Positions 24,544-33,188 of a stretch of DNA of 64,000 nt are shown one piece after another (position 1 is the first letter of the stretch; each line of letters opens with the position of its first letter). Position numbers and translations under genes: made by a program. Below the pieces are notes generated by a model. The model worked only from the letters and a program-made list of their open reading frames with translations, had not been told where the DNA came from and made no database searches. This DNA comes from JAGPDF01 sp052035735 (GTDB lineage Bacteria > Acidobacteriota > Thermoanaerobaculia > Multivoradales > JAGPDF01): the NCBI GenBank assembly GCA_052035735.1, contig JBPOHI010000042.1, forward strand, positions 21,789 through 85,788. Reading direction: 5' to 3'.

Positions 24544-27409
24544 GCGGCGCACTCACCTCCCCAGCTGGTCGCACGAAGCGCTGTTCGCACTGCTCGAGGT
24601 GGCGACCGAGCGTCTGCCACCCGAAGAGGTCGCGCGCCGTTTCGTCTCCGAGCTGGGCGAACGTCTCGCGCTCGCCGGCGCCAGCGTCTGGCTGCAGCGC
24701 GAGGAGGGTCGGCGCGAGCCGCGGCAGATCGCGAGCTGGACCGCGAAGGGCGCGGCAGCACCGCCGCGCGACCTCTCCCGGATGGCGACCGTTCCGGCGG
24801 CGTCGCAGGTGTGGATCTCGAGCGACGGCCGGGAGGGACTGTTCGCGCTGGGAGCCGAAGGCCATCTCTGGCTCGCCGGCAGGACGGTCGGCACGATCCG
24901 CGAGATCGGCGACTACGGCCGACTGCGGCTGATCTTCCGCCGCCTGGCCGACACGCTCGGGTGGGCGCGCGAGCACGCCCGGTCGGTGCGGCGGCTCGAC
25001 GACCTCGCCGCCTCCGAGCGCCGCGCCGTCGAGCAGGCCGGCCGGTTGGCTGCGCTCGTCGGCAGCCTCGAGGGGGCCGTCCTGGTCGAGACCGGCGATC
25101 GCCGCATCGCTCTCGCCAACAACTCCTTCTGCCGGATGTTCCACGTGCCGGCCCCCCCCGAAGCCATGGTGGGCGCGGACTGCACGCACGCGGCCGAGGG
25201 CAGCAAGAGCCTGTTCGTCGATCCGGATGCTTTCATTGCCAGCGTCGAGCGGGCCCTCGAGGCCCGGCAACCGGTGGTCAACGAGCTGCTCGAAATGGTC
25301 GACGGGAGCATCGTCGAACGCGACTTCGTGCCGATCACGCTCGACGGCAGGCAGTCCGGCCATGCCTGGCACTACCGGGAGGTGACCGCGCGCGTCCGCG
25401 CCGAGCGCGAGGTGGCAAGGCTGAAGAACTTCTACGAGCAGGTCCTCGACTCGATGCCGGTGCAGCTGGCCGTTTTCGATCGCGAGCTGCGCTATCTCCA
25501 CGTGACACCGAGTGCGATTGCCGACTCCGAGACCCGGCGCTGGATCGTCGGTCACACCGACGCCGAGTTCTGCGCCCGGCGCGGACTCGCGCCGGAGATC
25601 GGCGAGCAGCGAGTCGTTCGCATACGGGAGGCGCTCGAGTCCGGAGCTTCGAGCACCTTCGAAGAGTCGTTCACCGACCGCCAGGGCGATCTGCGTCATT
25701 TCGTGCGCTTCGTGCACCCGGTGGTCGACGACGCCGGACGGGTCGTTTCGGCCCTGGGCTACGGCATCGACATCACCGAGCGCAAACGCTTCGAAGAGCA
25801 GCTGACCGCTGCCAACCTCTCGATCGCCGCCTCGGCCCGCGCACGGGAACGTTTCCTGGCGAGCATCAGCCACGAAATCCGCACGCCACTCAACGCCGTC
25901 ATCGGCATGACCTTCCTGCTCGACGAGACCGTCCTCGGAAGTGAGCAGAAGAGCTACCTCGACGCGATCCGCTTCTCCGCCGACACGCTCCTCGCGCTCA
26001 TCAACGACGTTCTGGACATCTCCAAGCTCGAAGCCGGAGGCGTCAACCTCGAATCGATCCCCTTCTCGCTCGGCGGCCTGCTCGGCGATCTCGCCGGGGC
26101 GACGCGTTTCGACGCCGAGCGCAAGGGCCTGGCGCTGCGTCTCGAGATCGGACCGGGCCTAGATGCACCGCTCCTCGGAGACCCCACGCGCCTGCGTCAG
26201 ATTCTCATCAACCTGGTGTCGAACGCACTCAAGTTCACCGACACCGGCGAGGTCGTTCTGGCTGCCCGGGCGGCGCCGCCGGTCGGAGACCGCGTGAGGG
26301 TGGAGCTCTCGGTCAGCGACTCCGGCATCGGCATCGCGCCCGAGAAGCGCGCCCAGATCTTCGAGCCGTTCGCCCAGGAGAACTCCGACACGACCCGCCG
26401 CTTCGGCGGCACCGGACTCGGTCTCGCCATCGTGAAGCAACTCGTGGACCGCATGGGAGGCGAGGTCTGCGTCGAGGATCGCGCCGGCGGCGGCTCGACG
26501 TTTACCCTGCGGCTCGACCTCGCCATGGCCCCCGCCGGAGCGCTCCCCCAGGGCACCGCCTCCGCTCGCGGCGCCGAGGTCGAGCTCGCCGGCGCCCGCC
26601 TGTTGCTGGTGGAGGACAATCGGGTGAATCAGGTGGTCGCCTCGCGGATTCTCCGCCGCTTCGGCGCCAGAGTCGAGATCGCGAGCGATGGGCTCGAAGC
26701 GCTGCAGCGCCTCGCCACGGAGGAGTTCGACCTCGTCCTGATGGACGTGCAGATGCCTGAGCTCGACGGCTTTGCGACGACGCGACGGGTTCGCACGGAG
26801 CTCGGCCTGTCCGCCGACCGGCTGCCGATTCTCGCGCTCACCGCCTCCGTGCTGCCGGAGGAGCGCGCCCGCGCCGCCGCCGCCGGCATGGACGACTTCA
26901 TCGCCAAGCCGTTCGACCCGGAGCGCGTGCGCAACATCATCGCCACGCATCTCGCCGCGCGCGGCTGGCGGCCGAAGCCGCAGGAGATCCAGGCCGCGCC
27001 GCCCACGGCGCAACAGAGCACCAGCTTGGGCGACCTCGAGGCGATCGACTGGAGCCGGCTCGAGGCGAGCGCGATGGGCCAGCCGGCCCTCGTCGTGGAG
27101 ATTCTCGACCTGTTCATCGAAGATGCGCCGGCGGGCGTCAGCGCGATTCGTGCCGCCGGCGCGGCCGCCGATGCGCGCCGCCTCGCTGCCGCTGCCCACG
27201 CGCTCAAGGCCAGCGCCGGAGCGATCGGTGCCGCCGGGTTGCAGGCCGCGCTGGGCAGCCTCGAGCAACTCGCTCCGACACTGGAAGGCCCAGCTATGGC
27301 GGTCGCTGCCGAAACCGCGGCGACGCGCTGCCTGAGGGTGGTCGAGGCCCTGCGCGCCGTGCGCCCGCGCTATGTCGCCCGGGCCCGCGAAGAGGGCGCT
27401 CCCGCCTAG
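24536..27409 (+). CDS. Hybrid sensor histidine kinase (PAS-PAS-HisKA-HATPase-REC-HPt)
   Basis: 957 residues, no membrane segment, so a cytoplasmic sensor. The N-terminal 150 residues look GAF-like. Two PAS domains follow (about 175-290 and 300-420, the second ending in GYGIDITERKR). HisKA has SISHEIRTPLNAVIG with His446, and HATPase has NLVSNALKFTD, DSGIGIAPEK and GGTGLGLAIVKQL. The receiver domain (from about 688) has Asp737 in LMDVQMPELDG, and an HPt domain has His888 in AAHALKASAGA. The full phosphorelay could pass phosphate to the receiver of the PP2C protein encoded immediately upstream (8-base overlap). It ends tail-to-tail, overlapping the PHP gene by 4 bases. Confidence 0.92.
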   Translation: MSERRTHLPSWSHEALFALLEVATERLPPEEVARRFVSELGERLALAGASVWLQREEGRREPRQIASWTAKGAAAPPRDLSRMATVPAASQVWISSDGREGLFALGAEGHLWLAGRTVGTIREIGDYGRLRLIFRRLADTLGWAREHARSVRRLDDLAASERRAVEQAGRLAALVGSLEGAVLVETGDRRIALANNSFCRMFHVPAPPEAMVGADCTHAAEGSKSLFVDPDAFIASVERALEARQPVVNELLEMVDGSIVERDFVPITLDGRQSGHAWHYREVTARVRAEREVARLKNFYEQVLDSMPVQLAVFDRELRYLHVTPSAIADSETRRWIVGHTDAEFCARRGLAPEIGEQRVVRIREALESGASSTFEESFTDRQGDLRHFVRFVHPVVDDAGRVVSALGYGIDITERKRFEEQLTAANLSIAASARARERFLASISHEIRTPLNAVIGMTFLLDETVLGSEQKSYLDAIRFSADTLLALINDVLDISKLEAGGVNLESIPFSLGGLLGDLAGATRFDAERKGLALRLEIGPGLDAPLLGDPTRLRQILINLVSNALKFTDTGEVVLAARAAPPVGDRVRVELSVSDSGIGIAPEKRAQIFEPFAQENSDTTRRFGGTGLGLAIVKQLVDRMGGEVCVEDRAGGGSTFTLRLDLAMAPAGALPQGTASARGAEVELAGARLLLVEDNRVNQVVASRILRRFGARVEIASDGLEALQRLATEEFDLVLMDVQMPELDGFATTRRVRTELGLSADRLPILALTASVLPEERARAAAAGMDDFIAKPFDPERVRNIIATHLAARGWRPKPQEIQAAPPTAQQSTSLGDLEAIDWSRLEASAMGQPALVVEILDLFIEDAPAGVSAIRAAGAAADARRLAAAAHALKASAGAIGAAGLQAALGSLEQLAPTLEGPAMAVAAETAATRCLRVVEALRAVRPRYVARAREEGAPA

Positions 27410-28173
27410 AGAAAGTGCAGGCTGATCCCGCGCTCGCGCAGCACCCGGTGCAGACGCCTTCGATCGCGCAAGTACGAGGCCAAGTGCCAGGTCCAGGGGC
27501 TGCCGAAGGAGCGGGTCGTACCGGAGGTGATCGCACTGCGTAGATCGCTCGCACTGGTGCCGGGAAACCGCGTGCCCGTCCGCCCGACCACCGAAAGGAA
27601 ATGTGCATCGGAGCCGCCCACTTCCGGCAGCCTCCGCCCGAGAGCGCGGTTATAGAGAAGAGTGCAGGTGTTGCCGCCGATCTCCGTCGGATTCGAGTTG
27701 GCGACCTCGACGGCATCGAAGGGAACGGTGGCGATCAACCGGCCGACCCCCTTCAAGCCGAGCAGACGCAACGCGAAGGTGAAAGGGTGGGCGGCGATCG
27801 CCACTCCTCCCTGGGCGTGGATCGCCGCGACGGTGTCCGCGGCGCTCAGCCCCTTCGGAACATCGCACTCCACCCAGAGCCCGAGAATATGCCCGTCGCG
27901 GCTCGAGACCTCGACACCCGGGATCAGCTCGAGGTGCTCGCCGAGCTCCGGAAAACGCTCCAGGTGGTCGCGCGCCACCCAGTTTCCCGTCAGCGTGTCG
28001 TGATCGGTGATCGCGATCACCCGCAGTCTGCCTTCCGCAGCCACGGCGTTGATCAGCATCTCCGGCGAGCACATGCCGTCGGAGTAGACGGTGTGCAGGT
28101 GCAGGTCTGCGAGGCTCGAGACCGGCGCAGCGGGAGCCGATTCGCTCGTGGAAACGGGCTCCCGGGGCGCCAT
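27406..28173 (-). CDS. PHP-domain metal-dependent phosphoesterase
   Basis: 255 residues, a single PHP domain with all the metal-ligand motifs: DLHLHTVYSDG, ITDHDT, GVEVSS, AAHPF and GGSDAHF. Stand-alone PHP proteins hydrolyse phosphoesters such as 3',5'-nucleoside bisphosphates or oligonucleotides, and some act on histidinol phosphate; the subfamily here is the TrpH/YciV-like one. The N-terminal 20 residues are a Ser/Ala/Pro-rich extension. It is transcribed towards the histidine kinase gene and shares its last 4 bases. It is the last gene of the minus-strand run 37156-27406, separated from the PEGA gene by 27 bases. Confidence 0.85.
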   Translation of the reverse strand: MAPREPVSTSESAPAAPVSSLADLHLHTVYSDGMCSPEMLINAVAAEGRLRVIAITDHDTLTGNWVARDHLERFPELGEHLELIPGVEVSSRDGHILGLWVECDVPKGLSAADTVAAIHAQGGVAIAAHPFTFALRLLGLKGVGRLIATVPFDAVEVANSNPTEIGGNTCTLLYNRALGRRLPEVGGSDAHFLSVVGRTGTRFPGTSASDLRSAITSGTTRSFGSPWTWHLASYLRDRRRLHRVLRERGISLHFL

Positions 28174-28180
28174 GCACCTC

Positions 28181-28186
28181 AGGGTA
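28181..28186 (-). promoter_or_regulatory. Possible -10 element 7 bases before the PHP gene
   Basis: On the minus strand TACCCT stands 7 bases before the ATG at 28173, followed by GAGGTGC. It fits the TANNNT pattern seen before three other genes here and would give a leaderless message, but the GAGG could equally be an ordinary ribosome-binding site. Confidence 0.25.
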
Positions 28187-28200
28187 CCACCAGCCTGGCG

Positions 28201-29175
28201 CTACTCCTCGTCGAGCTCGATGTCGAGGCTCGCCTCTTCTCCCGCCACGACCGTGAAGGTCTGCGCCTCGGAGCGCCAGCCGGGACGGACAACTTCGACG
28301 CGGTGTTCGCCGGGGTCGACGATCAACCCCGAACGCAGGCGCGCCAGCTCGCGGCCGGTGCCGAGGAAGCGCCCGTCGAGATAGACCGAGGCGTCGCCCG
28401 GCTCGACCTCGAGCCTGAGGCTGCCCGGCGCACCGCGCGCATCGAGCGGCTCCCGGTCGTCTCGCTCTTCGGAGATCGGGCCGGTGCCGAAACCCCGCGC
28501 CTCTTCCCGGGCCCGCACCTCGGCCTCGTTCTCGCGATCCCGGCGCAATCGCTCTTCGCGATTCACGGTCTGCTTGGAAACCAGATCCTGCGGCAGTGTC
28601 TCCTTGCCCGGAACCATCGCATCCTCGACATCGATCACCAATCCGCCGTAGATCGAATACTGGCGCGCGATGGTCTGGTAGCCCGGCGCGAAGATGACGA
28701 CGTCGTAGGTCCCCTTGTCCAGCCAGAGGAAGTTCGGGTAGCCGTCGAAATCGTCGGCGACGCCGACCAGGTTGCCGTCGACGTAGATCTCAGCCCCCTC
28801 CGGACTCACGTCGAGGTCGAGCGCGCCGTAGGTCGCGCCGGAGACCGGGTAGACCGAGGTGTAGCCCCACGCCGGCGGACCGTACCAGCCGTAGCCGCCG
28901 TAGTAGCCGTAGCCCGGATAGCCCCAACTGTGGGAGCCGATGCCGACGTAGCCACCGTAGTAGCCGCCGTAGTGGCCCCGCGAGTGGCCGCGGGAGTGGC
29001 TGCTGTGCCCGCTGTGGTTTCCCTGACCGCGATAGCTGCTGCCACCGCTGTTGCCGCCCTGGTGACCGGGGCCGGCATGACCGCCGCTCGTCTGCGCCGT
29101 GAGCGCCGTCGTCGACAGCGCCAGCGTCGCCGCCAAGGCCATTCCCAGGATGGTGCGTCCGTTCGACTTGTTCAT
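28201..29175 (-). CDS. Secreted Gly/His/Tyr-rich protein with two PEGA domains
   Basis: 324 residues. A signal peptide (basic MNKSNGR, hydrophobic core to ALTAQ, about 28 residues) is followed by a low-complexity region rich in Gly, His, Ser and Tyr (GHYGGYYGGYVGIGSHSWG and similar, about 30-110). Then two PEGA-like beta domains: LDLDVSPEGAEIYVDGNLVG with PGYQTIARQ, and LRLEVEPGDASVYLDGRFLG with PGWRSEAQTF. A charged helical linker separates them. PEGA domains are common in surface-associated proteins. The ATG overlaps the stop of a glycosyltransferase gene (ATGA), so it is made together with the second glycan locus and may bind or anchor that polymer (inference). Confidence 0.85.
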   Translation of the reverse strand: MNKSNGRTILGMALAATLALSTTALTAQTSGGHAGPGHQGGNSGGSSYRGQGNHSGHSSHSRGHSRGHYGGYYGGYVGIGSHSWGYPGYGYYGGYGWYGPPAWGYTSVYPVSGATYGALDLDVSPEGAEIYVDGNLVGVADDFDGYPNFLWLDKGTYDVVIFAPGYQTIARQYSIYGGLVIDVEDAMVPGKETLPQDLVSKQTVNREERLRRDRENEAEVRAREEARGFGTGPISEERDDREPLDARGAPGSLRLEVEPGDASVYLDGRFLGTGRELARLRSGLIVDPGEHRVEVVRPGWRSEAQTFTVVAGEEASLDIELDEE

Positions 29176-30119
29176 GATCCGACCCTCTCCATTTCCTCGA
29201 CCGGCCCTTCGCGCCAGCCTCGATGCAGTCCCCGGAGGTAGTGATAGCGAAGGGCCTCTTCCCAGGCTCCGGGCAGACTCACGGGAAGGAACTGCAAAGC
29301 CCGGACCAGCCACTCGCGCGCCAGACGGGAGCGGCCTCCCGGCAGCGGCGGCGGTCCCTCTGCGCCGAGCCCGAGAAATTCGCGGAGCTCCGGATGCTTG
29401 CGCGCGAAGCGCACGGCGCTCGCCCCGGCGCGCTCCTGGCGCGCGGCGAAGCGGCTGAAATCGGTCGGGTGATCGTGCAGCACCCTCGCCCGCGGCTCGT
29501 AGACCAGGCGCAAACCTCGCCGGGACAAGCGGTAGGAGGCCTCGATGTCCTCCCAGGCAGGATCCGGAAAGGTCTCGTCGAAAGGCTCCGCGAGCAGCCA
29601 CTCGCGTGCCAGCGAGAGATTCGAGGTGTAGAAGAAGTTGAACGGCACGCGGTCGGGTTCGGCGATGATCGAGTATCCGAACTGCAGGCCGTACTCATTG
29701 ATGTAGCGCAGGAACGGTGTTGGCCACATCCGCGGATGCCAGGCGGTATAGCCGAGGACGGCGACCTTCGCTTCCGCCGCCGAGAGCTTCTCCGCGCGGT
29801 GACGCGCGGCATGGAGCGCGAGCCAATCGCTCTCCGGCACGGTGTCGTCACCGAGAAAAGCGACCCAGGTGCCGGCCGCCGCTTCGACGCCGCGATTGCG
29901 CGCCGCCGCCGGTCCGCGGTTCGCCTGGCGGATGCGGTGCAGGGGTCGACCGGCCGAGAGCTCGCCGAGCCACTCGTAGGTGCCGTCGGTCGAGCCGTCG
30001 TCGACCACCAGGATTTCGAACGGCGGCGCTGCGAGTTGCCCTTCGAGAGCCGCCAGAACTTCGCCGAGAACGCTTCGGCGGTTGAAGGTCGGGATGACGA
30101 CCGAATACTCGACGGTCAA
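29172..30119 (-). CDS. Family 2 glycosyltransferase
   Basis: 315 residues from a TTG that overlaps the previous TGA (TTGA). GT-A core: YSVVIPTFNRRSVLGEVL, ILVVDDGSTDGTYEWL, NRGPAAARNRGVEAA, and FLGDDTVPESDW, where the GDD serves as the metal site. A later WEDIEASYRLSRRGLRL segment matches the acceptor/catalytic ED region of inverting GT2 enzymes. The C-terminus is basic without membrane helices. Part of a cluster of glycosyltransferases joined by stop/start overlaps. Donor not predictable. Confidence 0.88.
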   Translation of the reverse strand: MTVEYSVVIPTFNRRSVLGEVLAALEGQLAAPPFEILVVDDGSTDGTYEWLGELSAGRPLHRIRQANRGPAAARNRGVEAAAGTWVAFLGDDTVPESDWLALHAARHRAEKLSAAEAKVAVLGYTAWHPRMWPTPFLRYINEYGLQFGYSIIAEPDRVPFNFFYTSNLSLAREWLLAEPFDETFPDPAWEDIEASYRLSRRGLRLVYEPRARVLHDHPTDFSRFAARQERAGASAVRFARKHPELREFLGLGAEGPPPLPGGRSRLAREWLVRALQFLPVSLPGAWEEALRYHYLRGLHRGWREGPVEEMERVGS

Positions 30120-31429
30120 CGGCGGCCCTCCGCGGGCAGCTCCATCACTTCGGCCAGGGTGGCCCGCGCCAGCGCCGGACGATCGGGAAGGAGGCTGGCG
30201 AAGCCTGGACTCGCGAACAGCGCTTCGTCGCCCAGGTAGGTCGGAATCAGGTACAGGGGAAAGCGCTCGCAGAGCTCGCGCTCGGAGCGCTTCCGGCGTT
30301 GCAGCGCCTTGGCGCGGGCCGCCGCGGCGACATCGAGCAGGCCGAAGAAGTGGCTGGCAGCGCGCAGATGCGCGAGAGCCTGCGGGTGCGCCAACTCGAA
30401 TCCGCCGCGGGCGACGATGCGCAACAGGCGGCGCCGCGCCCAGTGCGCGGCGCGTCGGACGAACTCGACTGGACCGAGCCGCCGCCACTGATCGACCCAG
30501 GATCGGTCGCGCACCACTTCCCCCGTCGAGGCGCCGCGCGCCAGCACCTGCCCGGTGAAAGGGTCGTAGCGGAGAAGCTCAGCCGCGCCAAGGTTGCCGG
30601 CGACCAGAATGGCTTCGATGCGCGCGAGAAACGTGACGAGGATCGCGGGCATGAGCTTCGGCCAGAGCTCGTCGTCGAGGTTCTTCCAGGCGGTGAGAAG
30701 GGCATTGCGCTCGAACAGCGAACCGCGCAGGTAGGGGCCGACGCGGTCGCTGGTGCCGGAGGCGCGGTGGCGGACGAGCGCTTCGCCGGTGGCCAAGATG
30801 CGCTCGCCGCCGGCCCAGAGGCGCCAACCGAGGTCCACGTCTTCGAGATAGGCGAAGTAGGTGGCATCGAATCCGCCGGCCTCCAGAAACGAACGCCGGC
30901 GCACCAGCATGTTGGCGCCGCAGGCGAACGGCAGCTCCTCGCCGCTCGCCGGGATCCGCGCGTCGGCCACTGGCCGGCGATGGTCGAGCTGGAAGGCGTG
31001 CCCGTCGAAGGTCCGGATACCGTAGCCGAAGTCGAGCCGCTCGCCCGACCAGTCGAGCAGGCGGCCCGCGATCGCCGCCACGTCCGGAGCGGCGCTCGCG
31101 GAGGCATCGGCCATCGCGGCGAGCCAGTCGGGTGCGGGCAGCGTGTCGTTGTTGAGCAGAAGGAGCTCGTCGCCCGAAGCGAGAGCTGCCAGACGGTTGT
31201 TGGCCTCGGCGAACCCCAGATTCGTCGGACTCTCGGTCAGGCGGACCCAGGGATGGCGGGCACGCACCCACGGTGCGGTGCCGTCGCGCGAACCGTTGTC
31301 GAGCAGCAGCAGCTCCCAGGCGCACCCCGGATCGCGCTGCGCCTGGATCGCGGGCAGGCAGGTTTCGAGATGAGTCTTGCCGTTCCAGCTCACGACGAGG
31401 ATCGAGAGCTTGCGTCGCGTGCGATCCAT
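30116..31429 (-). CDS. Family 2 glycosyltransferase, rhamnosyltransferase (WbbL)-like
   Basis: 437 residues. Motifs: LSILVVSWNGKTHLETCL, LLLDNGSRDGT, NLGFAEANN, LLLLNNDTLPAPDW (the NND motif of WbbL-like GT2), and YFAYLEDVDLGWRLWAGG with the catalytic ED. The remaining C-terminal 200 residues contain a possible membrane-associated helix (KLMPAILVTFLARIEAIL), usual in this subgroup. ATG start 3 bases after the stop of the deacetylase gene. It probably adds a deoxysugar or other hexose to the second polymer. Confidence 0.88.
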   Translation of the reverse strand: MDRTRRKLSILVVSWNGKTHLETCLPAIQAQRDPGCAWELLLLDNGSRDGTAPWVRARHPWVRLTESPTNLGFAEANNRLAALASGDELLLLNNDTLPAPDWLAAMADASASAAPDVAAIAGRLLDWSGERLDFGYGIRTFDGHAFQLDHRRPVADARIPASGEELPFACGANMLVRRRSFLEAGGFDATYFAYLEDVDLGWRLWAGGERILATGEALVRHRASGTSDRVGPYLRGSLFERNALLTAWKNLDDELWPKLMPAILVTFLARIEAILVAGNLGAAELLRYDPFTGQVLARGASTGEVVRDRSWVDQWRRLGPVEFVRRAAHWARRRLLRIVARGGFELAHPQALAHLRAASHFFGLLDVAAAARAKALQRRKRSERELCERFPLYLIPTYLGDEALFASPGFASLLPDRPALARATLAEVMELPAEGRR

Positions 31430-31432
31430 CGC

Positions 31433-32326
31433 TCAGCGAGCTCCCCGCCCGAGCGCGCTGCGCAAGCGCTCGACCCAGCGGTGCAGGCGCCAGGCTCGCG
31501 TTGCCTCCATGGCGCGGATCTGCCCGTTCAGGCGTTCGATCTCGCCGTAGGTGCGGCGGACGGTCTCCTCGAGCTCCGGCACGCTGCCACCCACCTCGGC
31601 TACCAGCGCCGCGAGATCGCGCGCCGCGAAATCGGCCGCCGTCAGGCAGCGATAGCCCTCCGCCAGCTCGACCGCAGGGGAGAGCGTGTGGGTGCGGAAC
31701 TGCCGCAGCCCGAGGGCGGCACGCAGGTAAGGGTGGCGCTCTTCCTGCGAGGCGTAGATCGCCATGGCGCGCTCGAGAGTTCCGCGGCAATCGCTGACGT
31801 CGATCAGCAGATCGGGATAGCCGGGATGATTGACCTCGTAGAGCCAGACCCCGAGCTCCTGCCGCAGCTCGGCGAGTGGCGCCGCGCTCCCCGACAGCGC
31901 GTCATGAAGCGCCGCGAACGCCGCGCGATGGTCGGCCGAGACTTCGAGCGGCGAAGGCACCAGTACGAGGTTCGGCCGCTCGGCGAGCAGTTCCCGCCGG
32001 ATGACCCGAGCAGCCTCGGAGCGAGCTTCGGCGAGTGCGCCATCGCGGAGACCGGCGAAGACGACGCTCGCGCAACCGAGGAGCTCGGCCACCTGCGCGG
32101 CTTCGCCGGCGCGGCGTGCCGCGTAGTGCGCGCGGTCGCCGATCTCCTCGACGCCGCCGGAGCCGTCGGTGAGAAAGACGAGGCGCACCTCGGAGCCGGC
32201 AGCTGCGAGTCGGCAAAGCAGGCCGCCGCAGCCGAGGACCTCGTCGTCGAAGTGCGGCGCCAGCACGAGCGCCCTGGCGGCCGATACGGCGCTCGTCCGG
32301 CCGGGAGGTTGCGGCTGCCGGATCAA
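31433..32326 (-). CDS. PIG-L family N-deacetylase with C-terminal coiled coil
   Basis: 297 residues. The zinc site motif reads APHFDDEVLGCGG, a HFDDE variant of the usual HPDDE, with a second ligand in VSADHRAAF. The family removes N-acetyl groups from GlcNAc-type sugars (GlcNAc-PI, bacillithiol precursor, glycans). The last 55 residues form a coiled coil plus basic tail (VPELEETVRRTYGEIERLNGQI), often seen in deacetylases and glycosyltransferases of capsule loci. The start is TTG at 32326; no good ribosome-binding site supports it, and the first 15 residues are uncertain. It likely deacetylates an amino sugar of the second polymer. Confidence 0.82.
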   Translation of the reverse strand: MIRQPQPPGRTSAVSAARALVLAPHFDDEVLGCGGLLCRLAAAGSEVRLVFLTDGSGGVEEIGDRAHYAARRAGEAAQVAELLGCASVVFAGLRDGALAEARSEAARVIRRELLAERPNLVLVPSPLEVSADHRAAFAALHDALSGSAAPLAELRQELGVWLYEVNHPGYPDLLIDVSDCRGTLERAMAIYASQEERHPYLRAALGLRQFRTHTLSPAVELAEGYRCLTAADFAARDLAALVAEVGGSVPELEETVRRTYGEIERLNGQIRAMEATRAWRLHRWVERLRSALGRGAR

Positions 32327-32363
32327 GGCCGGGAGCCGCCGCGCCGGAGAGATCGCCAGACGG

Positions 32364-33125
32364 TCATGCGCGTTCCCTCGTCGCTGCGCCCTCGGGAGAA
32401 GTGCTCCCCGGCTCGCGACGGTGAATCCAGCGGATGCGCAGGATGTCGGCGAGCATCCGCGTCGAGTCGCGCAGCGCGCGCACGCTCGAAGCCGGCGAGT
32501 CGATCCAGGTCACGCCGACCTCGGAGACGGAGAATCCGCGACGCCGGGCCAACCAGATCAGCTCGACGTCGTAGGCAAAGCGATCGACGCGCAGGTCGGC
32601 GAACAGCGCCCGGGCGACATCGCCGCGCAGGAGCTTGAAGCCGCACTGCGTATCGCGAATGCCCTCGACGGCGACCGCGCGCACCAGAAGATTGAACATC
32701 CGACCCATGAGCTCGCGATAGCGCGGCTGCCGCCGTTCGATCTTCGACTCGTCGACGCCACGACTGCCCAGGACCAGCTCAGTCTCCGCGAGATGCGGGC
32801 GCAAGCGGGCGTACTCTTCGATCGGCGTCGACAGGTCGGCGTCGCAGAGCAGAACTTCGGCCCCACGACTGGCGAGCACGCCGGCACGCAGGGCCGCTCC
32901 CTTGCCGCAGTTCGCCGGCAGCGGAATCCAGCGCAGCCACGACGAGCCGCGCGCCTGGAAGCGCGCCGCTATCTCTCCCGTGCCGTCGGTGCTGCCGTCG
33001 TCGACGACCACGATCTCCGCACCCCCCGGAAGGTCGCTCGCGAAGGCGCCCAACCGCTCGAGCGTCGGTCCGAGACGCGTCGCCTCGTTGAAGGCCGGGA
33101 CGACGACGGAGAGCTGCGGTGCCAT
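32364..33125 (-). CDS. Family 2 glycosyltransferase, ALG5/dolichyl-phosphate glucosyltransferase-like (second copy)
   Basis: 253 residues. Motifs as in the copy at 2662-3489: LSVVVPAFNEATRLG, IVVVDDGSTDGTGEIA, ANCGKGAALRAGVL, CDADLSTPIEEY, RDTQCGFKLLRGD. Predicted to load a sugar onto a polyprenyl phosphate carrier in the cytoplasmic membrane. The ATG at 33125 has no clear Shine-Dalgarno; instead TACAAT sits 6 bases before it, suggesting a leaderless transcript starting at this gene. That would make it the first gene of a sub-operon reading into the PIG-L gene. Confidence 0.87.
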   Translation of the reverse strand: MAPQLSVVVPAFNEATRLGPTLERLGAFASDLPGGAEIVVVDDGSTDGTGEIAARFQARGSSWLRWIPLPANCGKGAALRAGVLASRGAEVLLCDADLSTPIEEYARLRPHLAETELVLGSRGVDESKIERRQPRYRELMGRMFNLLVRAVAVEGIRDTQCGFKLLRGDVARALFADLRVDRFAYDVELIWLARRRGFSVSEVGVTWIDSPASSVRALRDSTRMLADILRIRWIHRREPGSTSPEGAATRERA

Positions 33126-33131
33126 GCCCGG

Positions 33132-33137
33132 ATTGTA
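33132..33137 (-). promoter_or_regulatory. Candidate -10 element giving a leaderless transcript
   Basis: On the minus strand TACAAT ends 6 bases before the ATG of the ALG5-like gene (ATG at 33125-33123). A start 7 bases after the hexamer would fall on the A of ATG. There is no recognisable -35 at 16-18 bases. Confidence 0.45.
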
Positions 33138-33188
33138 TGGCCTCAGGGCGCCCGCCTGCTGGCCAGGGGCGCGGGCCCGGACGGCCGG

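Noticed and set aside
30299..32638. 779-residue plus-strand open frame across two glycan genes
   Set aside because: It runs antisense to a GT2 and a PIG-L gene with intact catalytic motifs; no recognisable content of its own.
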